Shown here piece after piece: positions 1 to 8,438 of a stretch of DNA of 64,000 bases (position 1 is the stretch's first letter; each line of letters begins with the position of its first letter). The DNA is taken from positions 1 through 64,000 of the forward strand of contig CALIZF010000003.1 in the NCBI GenBank assembly GCA_938028765.1, read 5' to 3'. Made by a program: the position numbers and the translations under genes. The notes under the pieces were generated by a model that did not search any database, was not told where the DNA came from, and saw nothing but the letters and a program-made list of their open reading frames with translations. This DNA comes from an uncultured Paracoccaceae bacterium. GTDB taxonomy: Bacteria > Pseudomonadota > Alphaproteobacteria > Rhodobacterales > Rhodobacteraceae.

Positions 1-380
1 CCTTAAGTCGTCAAGCTTTGCGCTGGCTGCAACTATGCTGCACCGCAGCGGCCAACTGTTTGAAAATTTCCGGCCAACTCATTTGGCAGGCTACACAGAC
101 GTCGCCCCCCCCCCGGGCGGGCGGCCCCCGGACGGGCCCGCAGGCACCGCCGGCGGACGGTTTGCGGGCAGGATCACTTGCAGGCAGGCTCGGGCATCAG
201 CGGACCGGATCCCGGCGGGGCGCGGCCGGGACCGGGCGGGCGGCCGCGCAAACACGCGGCAGGGCGACATCCGGGCGCGGTCGGCGGGGCAGGAATCTGC
301 CGCCCGAAGGCCGGTCGGCCGGCGGCAGGCAGCCCCCCGGCGCGGGGGCCAGTCGCCGGGCCGGCGGACCCGCCGTGCCG
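1..380. other. left-edge stretch without a recognisable gene
   Basis: No open frame here has a recognisable protein or plausible start. The first ~100 bases are much less GC-rich than what follows, and the rest is GC-rich sequence like other intergenic stretches in the window. The AT-richer part holds a 9-base direct repeat (CGGCCAACT at 49-57 and 71-79) with 22-base periodicity, about two helical turns. That could be a regulator site for a gene beyond the left edge, but nothing else supports it. Confidence 0.4.
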
Positions 381-764
381 TCAGCCGGCGCCTGGGCCCC
401 GCGCGGCGGCGCGGATCTGGCACAGCGACAGAACCGGGGCGCCGTGGTCGGACTGCACCGCAGCGCCCTCGCCCATCCGGTCCATCGCCCGGGCAAGCTT
501 CAGGTCCAGCGCCGAAAGGCCGCCGCAATCATGCGTCGTCAGGGTCACGTCCACGGTGTTGTAGACATTGCGCCATTCGGGGTGGTGATCCAGCTTCTCG
601 GCCGCCAGCGCGGCGCGGGACATGAACCCCCAGGCTTCCGAGAAATTGCGGAACTTCCAGATCTTGCGGATCGCGTCGCGGCCGTCGACCGCGCGCCAGC
701 CCGTTGCCTCGAGCGCCGGCAGGGCCTCGGCCCGCGCCGCCTCGTCCAGCCGTTCAGCCGCCAT
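381..764 (-). CDS. phhB: pterin-4a-carbinolamine dehydratase
   Basis: Dehydrates 4a-hydroxytetrahydropterin so that the pterin cofactor of aromatic amino acid hydroxylases can be recycled; cytoplasmic. The 127-residue product carries the family core, including EKLDHHPEW (about 57-65) with the two catalytic histidines and the later VTLTTHD strand. The start is the ATG at 764, because the upstream codons in this frame do not look like the family N-terminus. The family is usually about 95-110 residues, so the last ~28 residues after the AMDRM segment are an unusual tail. No phenylalanine hydroxylase lies next to it. It is the last gene of a leftward series, 232 bases after its neighbour. Confidence 0.9.
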   Translation of the reverse strand: MAAERLDEAARAEALPALEATGWRAVDGRDAIRKIWKFRNFSEAWGFMSRAALAAEKLDHHPEWRNVYNTVDVTLTTHDCGGLSALDLKLARAMDRMGEGAAVQSDHGAPVLSLCQIRAAARGPGAG

Positions 765-996
765 GCGCACCCCCCTCTGCCATCGCTGCGGCATCGCCCG
801 CGTCCGCCCGGGCCCGCGCCAGGCGCCCCGCGCTCCACGATCCGTCGCGGCGCAGCCCGATCTCTGCCGGCGCCCGCTGCAGTGCTGCGCCGCGCGACCG
901 CGGGCAGGTGTGAAACACGATCGGTTCGGGCACGGGCGACTCCGCTTGCCTGGGCTAAGAGCCTGCCCGGCCAGGCCAAGCGGGTCAACCGGACCG

Positions 997-2187
997 TCAG
1001 TCCTGTTCGGCCGGCGCCGGCCCGCGGCGGAAGGGCCCGAAGGCGGTCATCACCGCCATGTCGTCGTCCACTGCCGCACGCTCGGCCTGCAGGTAGCGGT
1101 CCACCGCGTCGCGGAAGCCGGGATCGGCGATCCAGTGCAGCGAATGCACCGCCGCCGGCAGATAGCCGCGCGCGAGCTTGTGTTCGCCCTGCGCCCCGGC
1201 CTCGACCCGCGCCATGCGCCGGGCGATGGCCCAGTCGATCGCCTGGTGGTAGCAGAGCTCGAAGTGCAGGCAGGGGTGATCCTCGATGCAGCCCCAGTAT
1301 CGGCCATAGAGCGTGTCGCGGCCGATGAAGTTCAGCGCCCCCGCCACCGCGCGCCCGTCGCGTTCGGCCAGGATCAGCAGCACATCGCCCCGCATCGTCT
1401 GATGCAGGTTGTCGAAGAAGGCGCGGGTGAGGTAGGGCCGGCCCCATTTGCGCGCGCCGGTGTCCTGGTAGAAGCGCCAGAACGAATCCCAGTGGTCGGG
1501 GCGCAGGTCGTCGCCCGTCAGGGCGCGGATCGTGCCGCCGAAGCCCTGCGCGATGGCGCGTTCGCGGCGGATCGCCTTGCGCTTGCGCGAGGCGAGCGCG
1601 CCGAGGAAGTCGTCAAAGCTGCCGTAGCCCGCGTTGGTCCAGTGGAACTGCTGCGTCACGCGGTGCAGCCAGCCGGGAGCGGCCGATTCCGCCTCGTCCC
1701 CGGTGCAAAAGGTGACATGCGCCGAGGAGAGGCCCGCCCCGCGCGCGATCTCGGCCAGGGTGTGCATCAGCCCGGCGCGGCCGGTGTCGGTCCAGCCCGG
1801 CGCGGTCAGGAACCGCCGCCCGGTGGCCGGCGTGAAGGGCACGGCGACCTGCAGCTTGGGGTAGTAGCGCCCGCCGGCGCGCTGGAAGGCATCGGCCCAG
1901 GCGTGGTCGAAGATATATTCGCCCTGACTGTGACCCTTGAGGAAGGCGGGGGCGGCAGCGACCGGCCGACCCTGATGCCGCAGGACGACAGGGCGCGGCA
2001 GCCAGCCGGTGCCGGGACCGGTGCTGCCCGAGGCTTCCAGCGCGGTCAGGAAACGGTGCGTGGTGAAGGGATCGAAAGGGCGGCCGCCATCGGCCGCCTC
2101 GGGACAGGCAAGCGCGTCCCAGTCCGCGGCAGGGACGTGCCCGAAGGCCTCGGCCACTTCGGCCTCGATGCGCGCGGATCCGTCCAT
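997..2187 (-). CDS. FemAB/GNAT-like N-acyltransferase (COG3146 family)
   Basis: 396 residues with the look of the COG3146 'peptidogalycan biosynthesis'/FemAB-like family, an acyl-CoA-N-acyltransferase fold related to aminoacyl transferases. Family-typical segments include DPFTTHRFL near residue 40, the Tyr-rich [19 protein letters not shown] region and the C-terminal [11 protein letters not shown] and [13 protein letters not shown] segments. The true substrate of this family is not established, so the old peptidoglycan name is a guess. It starts at ATG 2187, 57 bases after the glycerophosphodiesterase, and is probably cotranscribed with it and ridA. No signal peptide or membrane segment is visible. 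Confidence 0.8.
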   Translation of the reverse strand: MDGSARIEAEVAEAFGHVPAADWDALACPEAADGGRPFDPFTTHRFLTALEASGSTGPGTGWLPRPVVLRHQGRPVAAAPAFLKGHSQGEYIFDHAWADAFQRAGGRYYPKLQVAVPFTPATGRRFLTAPGWTDTGRAGLMHTLAEIARGAGLSSAHVTFCTGDEAESAAPGWLHRVTQQFHWTNAGYGSFDDFLGALASRKRKAIRRERAIAQGFGGTIRALTGDDLRPDHWDSFWRFYQDTGARKWGRPYLTRAFFDNLHQTMRGDVLLILAERDGRAVAGALNFIGRDTLYGRYWGCIEDHPCLHFELCYHQAIDWAIARRMARVEAGAQGEHKLARGYLPAAVHSLHWIADPGFRDAVDRYLQAERAAVDDDMAVMTAFGPFRRGPAPAEQD

Positions 2188-2244
2188 GCCTGCCTCGCGA
2201 TGCCCCCCTCCGCCCCCCGACAGGTGGCGCCCGGCGGGCGCGGG

Positions 2245-3021
2245 TCAAGCCGGGGGGATCGCGGCGGCATAACCCTCGAACGTCACGTTCTGCGCATGGC
2301 GGCGGGCCCGCGCCTCGTCCGCGGCGCTGCGCACCGTCCAGCACAGAACCGCGGCCCCCTGCGCGGCGAGGTCGGCGACGCGGGGGCGGGCGAGGTCGCG
2401 CCATTCGTGGCTGATGAAGGATGCCCCTGCCGCGTCGTAATCGGGAATGGCGCGCAACCGGTCGCACAGGGCAGATGGCATCGGTGCCCAGTCCGCCGGG
2501 TCGTAGGCCGCGGTCACGATGCCCCGCGGGATCGCGGGCGCAACCTGCGCCATCGCGGCCACCATCGCAGGGTTGAAGGACATCACCGCAACCGGCCCGC
2601 CGTAGCCCGCCAGGGCGGCGGCGGCGGCACGTTCCAGGCGCCCGTCGGTCGTCTGCATCGTGCCGGACTGGTCCTTGAGTTCGACCAGCAGCGGCACACG
2701 GCCAGCGACGAGGGCGAGGATCTGCGCGAAGGTCGGGATCGTCTCGCCCCCGCCCGCCAGCGGGATGGCGCAAAGCTCGGCCGCCGTCCGGGCGGCGACC
2801 GGCCCGCGCGCGGCGGTCAGCCGGTCGAGGTCGTCGTCGTGGAACACGACCGGCACGCCATCCGACGACAGCTGCAGGTCGATCTCGATGCCGTAGCCCG
2901 CATCGGCCGCGGCGGCCGCGGCGGCGCGGCTGTTCTCGATCCGGTCCAGGGCGCGGTCGTGCAGGCCGCGGTGCGCGATCGGGGCCTGCAGGAAGGCGTG
3001 CGGCAGGGGCGGGCGCGTCAC
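2245..3021 (-). CDS. glycerophosphodiester phosphodiesterase (UgpQ-like)
   Basis: Hydrolyses glycerophosphodiesters released from phospholipids to sn-glycerol-3-phosphate and an alcohol. The 258-residue protein has the GDPD signature in order: AHRG near residue 16 with the general acid/base His, EIDLQLSSDG (about 46-55) with metal ligands Glu and Asp, VVFHDDDLDR with the second catalytic His, and a later VELKDQ strand with the third acidic ligand. There is no signal peptide, so it is cytoplasmic like UgpQ. The start is GTG at 3021, which overlaps the ridA stop in a GTGA arrangement and implies translational coupling. Confidence 0.88.
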   Translation of the reverse strand: MTRPPLPHAFLQAPIAHRGLHDRALDRIENSRAAAAAAADAGYGIEIDLQLSSDGVPVVFHDDDLDRLTAARGPVAARTAAELCAIPLAGGGETIPTFAQILALVAGRVPLLVELKDQSGTMQTTDGRLERAAAAALAGYGGPVAVMSFNPAMVAAMAQVAPAIPRGIVTAAYDPADWAPMPSALCDRLRAIPDYDAAGASFISHEWRDLARPRVADLAAQGAAVLCWTVRSAADEARARRHAQNVTFEGYAAAIPPA

Positions 3022-3485
3022 GGCGCGATCTCGAACACTGCCTCCACCTCAACGGCGACGCCGCGCGGCAGCGACACGGCCGACACGGCCGACCGCGCGT
3101 GCCGCCCCGCCTCGCCCAGCACCGCGACCATCAGGTCCGAGGCGCCGTTGACCACCTCGGGCTGGTCGGTGAAGTCGGGCGTGGAGTTGACGAAGCCGGT
3201 CAGCTTCAGCACGCGAACCACGCGGTCGAGGTCGCCCCCGCAGGCCGCCCGCGCCTGCGCGAGGATCGCCAGCGCGCAGGTGCGCGCGGCGGCGGCGCCC
3301 GCGGCTGCGTCCAAATCGGCGCCGAGGCGGCCGCGGATCAGGCCGTTCGCATCCTGGCTGATCTGTCCGGACACCCACAGCGTGGTGCCCGCGACGACGA
3401 AGGGCACATAGTTCGCGGCCGGCGCAGGCGCTGCAGGCAGCGTCAGGCCGAGTTCGGCAAGGCGGGCGTCGATCCGGCCGGGCAT
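3018..3485 (-). CDS. RidA family enamine/imine deaminase
   Basis: 155-residue RidA/YjgF-family protein, likely hydrolysing reactive enamine or imine intermediates made by PLP enzymes. Family features are the WVSGQI strand near residue 38, the CALAILAQARAACGG helix and the VEVEAVFEI C-terminal strand. It belongs to the longer (~150 residue) RidA subgroup rather than the 128-residue archetype, and in this subgroup catalytic activity is less certain. The start is ATG 3485, preceded by a strong AGGAGG ribosome site. It is the first gene of a leftward unit with the GDPD gene (4-base overlap) and the FemAB-like gene. Confidence 0.85.
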   Translation of the reverse strand: MPGRIDARLAELGLTLPAAPAPAANYVPFVVAGTTLWVSGQISQDANGLIRGRLGADLDAAAGAAAARTCALAILAQARAACGGDLDRVVRVLKLTGFVNSTPDFTDQPEVVNGASDLMVAVLGEAGRHARSAVSAVSLPRGVAVEVEAVFEIAP

Positions 3486-3673
3486 GGGAACCTCCTTCGT
3501 CGCAGGGACCGTCGCGCACCCTATCGCGGCAGCCGCAGCGGGGCGCAAGATCCCGCAGGCGGGGCCCCGATCCCGCCCTGCCGCGACGCCGGCGGCCGGG
3601 CCGGCAGGGACGCCCGCGGACCTGCGCCCTTGCCCCGCACGGCCGGCCCCGTCGCCCCCGCCCCGGCAGCGCG

Positions 3674-5032
3674 TCAGGTTTCGCGGAAGGCGCGGTTGAA
3701 ATAGTCGGTGAACGGCTTGACCAGATAGGACAGCGGGGTGCGGTCGTCGGTCTTGATAAAGGCCTCGACGGGCATCCCGGGCAGAAGCGCGACAGCCCCC
3801 AGCTTTTCCCGCTCGCCCGGCAGCAGTTCTACCTCGGCCCGGTAGTAGGGCACGCCCGACCGCTCGTCCACGAACACGTCGGCCGACACCGAGGTGACCA
3901 CCCCGTGCAGTTCCGGCGTCGTCCGCGTCGACAGCGCCGAAAACAGAAGCTTGGCCGGCTGGCCCGGGCGGACCTGGTCGATGTGCACGGTCGGCACCCG
4001 CGTGGCGATCACCAGCGGCCGGTCCTGCGGGATCAGGAACATCAGCGGATCGGCCGGGCGAATCACCGCGCGCGGCGTCGTCACCCGCAGGCCGAGCACG
4101 ACGCCCGACACCGGGGCGCGGATGTCCAGCCGGTCGATCCGCTCGATCAGGGCGCGGCGGCGCTCGGCCAGTTCGAGCTCGCGGAACCCGATCTCGCGCA
4201 GCTGCGCATTCGCCTCCTCCCGGCGGGCCGCGGTCAGGCGCAGCGCCTCGATCTCGGTCTCGGTGATCCGCTCCTCCGCCTGCGCGCGGTTCGCCGTCAG
4301 CTCGCCGAGCGAGCCGGCCAGCCGCGCCTCCTCGCGCTGGAGCGCCAGGACACGGGCCGCCTGCGCCAGGCCCTTGTCGAGCAGTTCCTGCTGGCTGGCC
4401 AGCTCCTTGCGGATCAGCTCCAGCTGCGTGCCGATGGCGGCGCGCTGCGCGTCGATCCCCTCGATCAGCCGCGCCGTCTGGGCGCCGCGCTGGGCCAGCT
4501 GGTCGAGCTGGCGGGCCAGCGTGTCGGCGCGGGCGGCGAAGAGGCGCGCCTGCCCCTCCATCAGCTGGTTGACCTCGGGCCGCTGCGCGGCCGCTTCGAC
4601 CAGCAGCGCCGGGAACTCGATCGCGTCCAGTCCGTCGCGTTCGGCCTCGAGCCGGCCCCGGCGGGCGAGCACCTCGTAGAACTGCCCGTCGACGATGGCG
4701 AGTTCGGACTTCAGCAGGCTGCCGTCCAGCCGCAGCAGCGTGTCGCCGGCGCGCACCGCGGCGCCTTCGGTCACCCGGATTTCCTCGATGATGCCGCCGT
4801 CGGCGTGCTGCACGACCTGGCGGTTCTGTTCCACCTCGATCTGGCCTGCGGTGACGACCGCGCCGGCAATGCTGGTCATCATGCCCCAGCCGAAGAACAC
4901 CGCGACCAGAAGCGCGGTGGTCCCGATGCCGAGGGCCATCGGGCGACCCACCGACCAAGGGTTGCCGCGCGGGGCCGGCGGCGGCACGGGCGGGCGGGGC
5001 TGCGGCGGAGGAAGGGCGACGGGCGTTGTCAT
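3674..5032 (-). CDS. HlyD/PrtE family type I secretion periplasmic adaptor
   Basis: Membrane-fusion protein that joins an inner-membrane ABC exporter to an outer-membrane TolC channel. The 452-residue product has a proline-rich cytoplasmic start, one membrane helix (about residues 32-54), a lipoyl/barrel half-motif (VTEGAAVRAGDTLLRLDG), a long heptad-rich hairpin of about 200 residues and a C-terminal HlyD barrel ending in LSYLVKPFTDYF, typical of the PrtE/EmrA-like type I class. The start at ATG 5032 overlaps the ABC gene by ATGA. No outer-membrane component or substrate gene is adjacent. Confidence 0.93.
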   Translation of the reverse strand: MTTPVALPPPQPRPPVPPPAPRGNPWSVGRPMALGIGTTALLVAVFFGWGMMTSIAGAVVTAGQIEVEQNRQVVQHADGGIIEEIRVTEGAAVRAGDTLLRLDGSLLKSELAIVDGQFYEVLARRGRLEAERDGLDAIEFPALLVEAAAQRPEVNQLMEGQARLFAARADTLARQLDQLAQRGAQTARLIEGIDAQRAAIGTQLELIRKELASQQELLDKGLAQAARVLALQREEARLAGSLGELTANRAQAEERITETEIEALRLTAARREEANAQLREIGFRELELAERRRALIERIDRLDIRAPVSGVVLGLRVTTPRAVIRPADPLMFLIPQDRPLVIATRVPTVHIDQVRPGQPAKLLFSALSTRTTPELHGVVTSVSADVFVDERSGVPYYRAEVELLPGEREKLGAVALLPGMPVEAFIKTDDRTPLSYLVKPFTDYFNRAFRET

Positions 5033-6765
5033 GTGACGCCTCCGGGGCCGGCGGAGCGGACGATCTCGGTATGGTTCTTGACCATGCTGCGCAGCACCTG
5101 GTCGCGCGGGCCGAAGGCGGTGCGCACCCCGTTTTCCAGCACCAGAAGCACGTCGCATTCCTGGATCGCGGCAGGGCGGTGCGCCATGATCATCACGGCC
5201 TTGCCCTCTTCCTTCATGGTGCGGATCGCGGTGTTCAGCGCCATCGACCCTTCGTTGTCGAGGTTCGAGTTCGGTTCGTCCAGCACCAGAAGCACCGGGT
5301 CGCCGTAAAGCGCGCGCGCCAGCCCGATGCGCTGCAACTGGCCGCCCGACAGCCGGCTGCCGACCGTGGACACCCGGGTGTCGTAGCCCTGCGGGAACTG
5401 CAGGATCATGTCGTGCGCCGCTGCCTTCTGCGCGGCGCGCACCACCGCCGCGGGGTCGGGTTCGGTGGACAGGCGGGCGATGTTCTCGGCGATGGTGCCG
5501 TCGAACAACGTGACCCTCTGCGGCAGATAGCCGATGTAGCTGCCCAGCCGGTCGGGGTCATACTGGTCGAGCGCTGCGCCGTCGAGCCGCACCTTGCCGA
5601 CGGCCGGCCGCCAGATGCCGCAGACCGCACGCGCGAGCGTGGACTTGCCCGCGCCCGACGGCCCGATCACGCCCATGGCCTGCCCGGGTTCCAGCCGGAA
5701 GCTGACGCTGCGCAGGACAGCCGCCTGTTCGCCCGGCGGGACGACCGAGATGTTCTGAGCCTCAAGCAGCGCTTTCGGTCGCGGCAGCTCGAGCATCTTC
5801 GGTTCGGGCGGCACGCGGCTGAGCAGGACCGACAGCCGCTGCCAGCCTTCCTGCGCGCGCTGCACCATGGCCCATTGCGACACCGCAAGCTCGATCGGGG
5901 CCAGCGCACGCCCCAGCAAGATCGACGCCGCGATCATCGCGCCCGCCGTCATCTGGCCTTCCAGCACCAGCCAGGCCCCGGCGCCCAGCATCGCCGACTG
6001 AAGGAACAGCCGGAAGGTCTTCGACGTGGTCTGGAACAAGCCGCCCGTATCGGCCGCGAGGATCGAGGCCTCGGTCGCCCGGCGCCGCGCCTCGGCCCAG
6101 CGGGCGAAGGCGGCGCCGCGCATCCCGAGGCTCTGGATCAGTTCGGCCTCGCCCTTGATCTGGTCGGCCATGCGCTCGGCCCCCATGGACACCGCGTTGG
6201 CCTCGGCGATGGGGCGCTTCGTCATCGACTGGTTCAGCATCGTGACGACGATCAGGATCAGACCGCCGCCGATCGCCAGCCACCCCAGGGCCGGGTGGAA
6301 CACGAAGATCGCCGCGACGAAGAGCGGCGTCCAGGGCAGGTCGAACAACGCCATCAGGACCGGCGAGGCGAGGAAGCCGCGGATCGCTTCAAGATCGCGC
6401 TGCGCGGCCATCGCGGCGGGGTCGTTCGGCGCAACCGCGGTCATCCGCACCGCGGCCGAGAACACCCGGCGATCGAGGCGGTCCTGGAACCGCGCGCCGA
6501 TCCGCGCCGTGATGCGGGCGCGCGCGTGGTCGAGAAGGCCCATGGCGAGAAAGAGGAACGCCGCGAAGAGCGAGATCGCGACCAGCGTCGCCTCGGACTG
6601 CGAGCCCAGGACCCGGTCGTAGATCTGCAGCATGTAGAGCGGGCCGGTCAGCATCAGGAGGTTGACCAGCGCACTGAACACCATCACCGCAAGGTAGAGC
6701 CGCCGGCTTTCCCCGCGGACCGCCCGCAGTTCCTGCAGGCCGCGCGCCCGATCCTGATCCGCCAT
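5029..6765 (-). CDS. type I secretion ABC exporter, permease/ATPase (PrtD family)
   Basis: 578-residue half-transporter with an N-terminal six-helix exporter domain (about 20-310) and a nucleotide-binding domain: Walker A GPSGAGKST (368-376), Q-loop around GYLPQ, signature LSGGQ (472-476), Walker B VLLVLDE (491-497) and the H-loop in MIMAHR. The length and the lack of an N-terminal C39 peptidase domain match PrtD-type exporters, which recognise uncleaved C-terminal signals on RTX proteins. It is cotranscribed with the HlyD adaptor. The RTX protein at 50.4-52.2 kb is a possible cargo; that link is inference only. Confidence 0.93.
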   Translation of the reverse strand: MADQDRARGLQELRAVRGESRRLYLAVMVFSALVNLLMLTGPLYMLQIYDRVLGSQSEATLVAISLFAAFLFLAMGLLDHARARITARIGARFQDRLDRRVFSAAVRMTAVAPNDPAAMAAQRDLEAIRGFLASPVLMALFDLPWTPLFVAAIFVFHPALGWLAIGGGLILIVVTMLNQSMTKRPIAEANAVSMGAERMADQIKGEAELIQSLGMRGAAFARWAEARRRATEASILAADTGGLFQTTSKTFRLFLQSAMLGAGAWLVLEGQMTAGAMIAASILLGRALAPIELAVSQWAMVQRAQEGWQRLSVLLSRVPPEPKMLELPRPKALLEAQNISVVPPGEQAAVLRSVSFRLEPGQAMGVIGPSGAGKSTLARAVCGIWRPAVGKVRLDGAALDQYDPDRLGSYIGYLPQRVTLFDGTIAENIARLSTEPDPAAVVRAAQKAAAHDMILQFPQGYDTRVSTVGSRLSGGQLQRIGLARALYGDPVLLVLDEPNSNLDNEGSMALNTAIRTMKEEGKAVMIMAHRPAAIQECDVLLVLENGVRTAFGPRDQVLRSMVKNHTEIVRSAGPGGVT

Positions 6766-6931
6766 CCTGCCCTCCGGGCATTGCCGCCCCGCCTGATCGC
6801 CCAGCCTTGCGCGGGCTTCTGCCGCAACGAAGTTACGCCTGCGTTGCCATTCCCGCGCCCCGCGCCTAGAACATGGCGGTCTGTCCGCCAGACATCACAG
6901 GGACCATACGTGCCGAACGACGGTTTTTCCA

Positions 6932-7675
6932 TTGCGATTTTCTGATCCGCTCCGTCGCGCAGCCGCTGTTGCCGCGTTTGCAACGGTCACGGTTCTTGCC
7001 GGATGTGCGGCGCCGCCGCCGCTGCCGATCCCCGAGAACGATCCGCACGAGGCGCAGAACCGCGCCATGCACGCGTTCAACAAGGAGTTCGACCGCACCG
7101 TGGTGGCGCCCGTCAGCGGGCTGTTCGGCGACGGCGAGAACATGGTTTCCGACGCCTTGCGCAATGCGTCGCAGAACCTTCGGACGCCGCGCAGCGTGAT
7201 CAACCTGGTCTTGCAGGCGCGGCTGGCGGACGCGATGGAACAGACGGTGCGTTTCGCGCTGAACTCGACCGTGGGCATCGGCGGCCTGTTCGATCCGGCC
7301 TCGGCCGCCGGGCTGGAGCGGCGGTCCTCGAACTTCGGCGAGACGCTGCATGTCTGGGGCGTGCCCGAGGGCGACTTCATCGAACTGCCGATCGTCTCGT
7401 CCTCGACCGCGCGGGACGCAGTCGGGATCGCCGTGGACCTGATCATCGATCCGGTAGGCTGGGTCCTGCCCGATCCGTGGAACTGGGCGGCGCGCGGCGT
7501 CAACGTGGTGTCAAGAGTGAGTGATCGCGCACGGTTCAAGCGGGTCATCGACTCGATCCTCTACGAATCCGCCGATAGCTATGCGCAGACGCGGCTGCTC
7601 TACCTCCAGAACCGCCGCTTCGAACTGGGTCAGGAGGCTGCCGATGACGATTTCATCGATCCCTACGGCGACTGA
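6932..7675 (+). CDS. mlaA: MlaA/VacJ family outer-membrane lipoprotein
   Basis: Lipoprotein of the Mla system, which removes misplaced phospholipids from the outer leaflet of the outer membrane. The 247-residue protein begins with a lipoprotein signal peptide ending in VLAGC, so Cys25 should be lipidated. The family core follows: DPHEAQNRAMHAFN, a central LRTPRSVINLVLQ segment and ETLHVWGVPEGDF. The only start that gives the signal peptide is TTG at 6932, and the ribosome site before it is weak. mlaC overlaps its 3' end by 32 bases. No MlaFEDB genes are nearby. Confidence 0.9.
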   Translation: MRFSDPLRRAAAVAAFATVTVLAGCAAPPPLPIPENDPHEAQNRAMHAFNKEFDRTVVAPVSGLFGDGENMVSDALRNASQNLRTPRSVINLVLQARLADAMEQTVRFALNSTVGIGGLFDPASAAGLERRSSNFGETLHVWGVPEGDFIELPIVSSSTARDAVGIAVDLIIDPVGWVLPDPWNWAARGVNVVSRVSDRARFKRVIDSILYESADSYAQTRLLYLQNRRFELGQEAADDDFIDPYGD

Positions 7676-8273
7676 GGCGCGGCGGACGCGGCGCGGCGTG
7701 CTGATGCTGGCGGCGGCCGGCGCGGCAGCGGCGGTGCTGCCCTTGCCGGGGGCCGCCTTCACGGTCGCCGACGCGCGGCAGTTGATCGACAGCGCGGTGG
7801 CGGAGGTGAACCGCATCATCGCCAGCGGCAAGGCGGAACCGGCGATGCTGCGCGACTTCGAGGCGCTGTTCGCCCGCTATGCCGACGTGCCCACGATCGC
7901 GCGCTCGGCCCTCGGCCCCGCGGCGCGCAGCGCCTCGGCCAGCGACATGCAGGCCTTCACCCGGGCCTTCCAAGGCTACATTGCGCGGAAATACGGCCGG
8001 CGGTTCCGCGAGTTCATCGGCGGGCAGATCGAGGTTGTCGATGCCAAGCCGCTGCGCAGCTATTTCGAGGTGATCTCGATCGCGCGGCTGCGCGGCCAGT
8101 CGCCCTTCGACCTGCGCTGGCACGTGTCCGACAGGGGCGGTCGGCCGCTGTTCTTCAACATTATCATCGAGGGCGTGAACATGCTCGCCGCCGAACGGAC
8201 CGAGATCGGCGCGATGCTGGAACGCCGCCGCGGCGACATCGGCGCGCTGGTGCAGGACCTGAACGCCCTGTAA
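7644..8273 (+). CDS. mlaC: MlaC/Ttg2D family periplasmic phospholipid-binding protein
   Basis: Periplasmic carrier that shuttles phospholipid between MlaA and the inner-membrane Mla complex. 209 residues from ATG 7644, with a CAGGAGG ribosome site inside the end of mlaA. An arginine-rich N-terminus is followed by a hydrophobic Ala-rich stretch (about 17-38) ending near GAAFT, which fits a Tat- or Sec-type signal. The mature part has the MlaC fold signatures FEALFARYADVPTIARSALG and YIARKYGRRFREFIGG. The overlap with mlaA implies translational coupling. In many proteobacteria mlaC sits with mlaFED; pairing with mlaA alone is common in this order. Confidence 0.88.
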   Translation: MTISSIPTATEARRTRRGVLMLAAAGAAAAVLPLPGAAFTVADARQLIDSAVAEVNRIIASGKAEPAMLRDFEALFARYADVPTIARSALGPAARSASASDMQAFTRAFQGYIARKYGRRFREFIGGQIEVVDAKPLRSYFEVISIARLRGQSPFDLRWHVSDRGGRPLFFNIIIEGVNMLAAERTEIGAMLERRRGDIGALVQDLNAL

Positions 8274-8438
8274 CCGCACGGCTGACCGCGCGCCCTGCCC
8301 GGCGTCGGCGCGCCGGGGCGGGCGTCCGCGGTGCTGACCGCCCCCGGTTGGGCCTCGGGTAACGCCCCGCATCCGCCCGGAGGAACCTGCCGCCTGCCGC
8401 TCGGGCGCGCGTCCGTGCAGCGCGGGGCGGTGCCTGCC

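Noticed and set aside
754-933. A leftward ~59-codon frame from GTG 933 that overlaps the phhB start
   Set aside because: No recognisable family, no ribosome site, and open frames of this length are common by chance in such GC-rich DNA.
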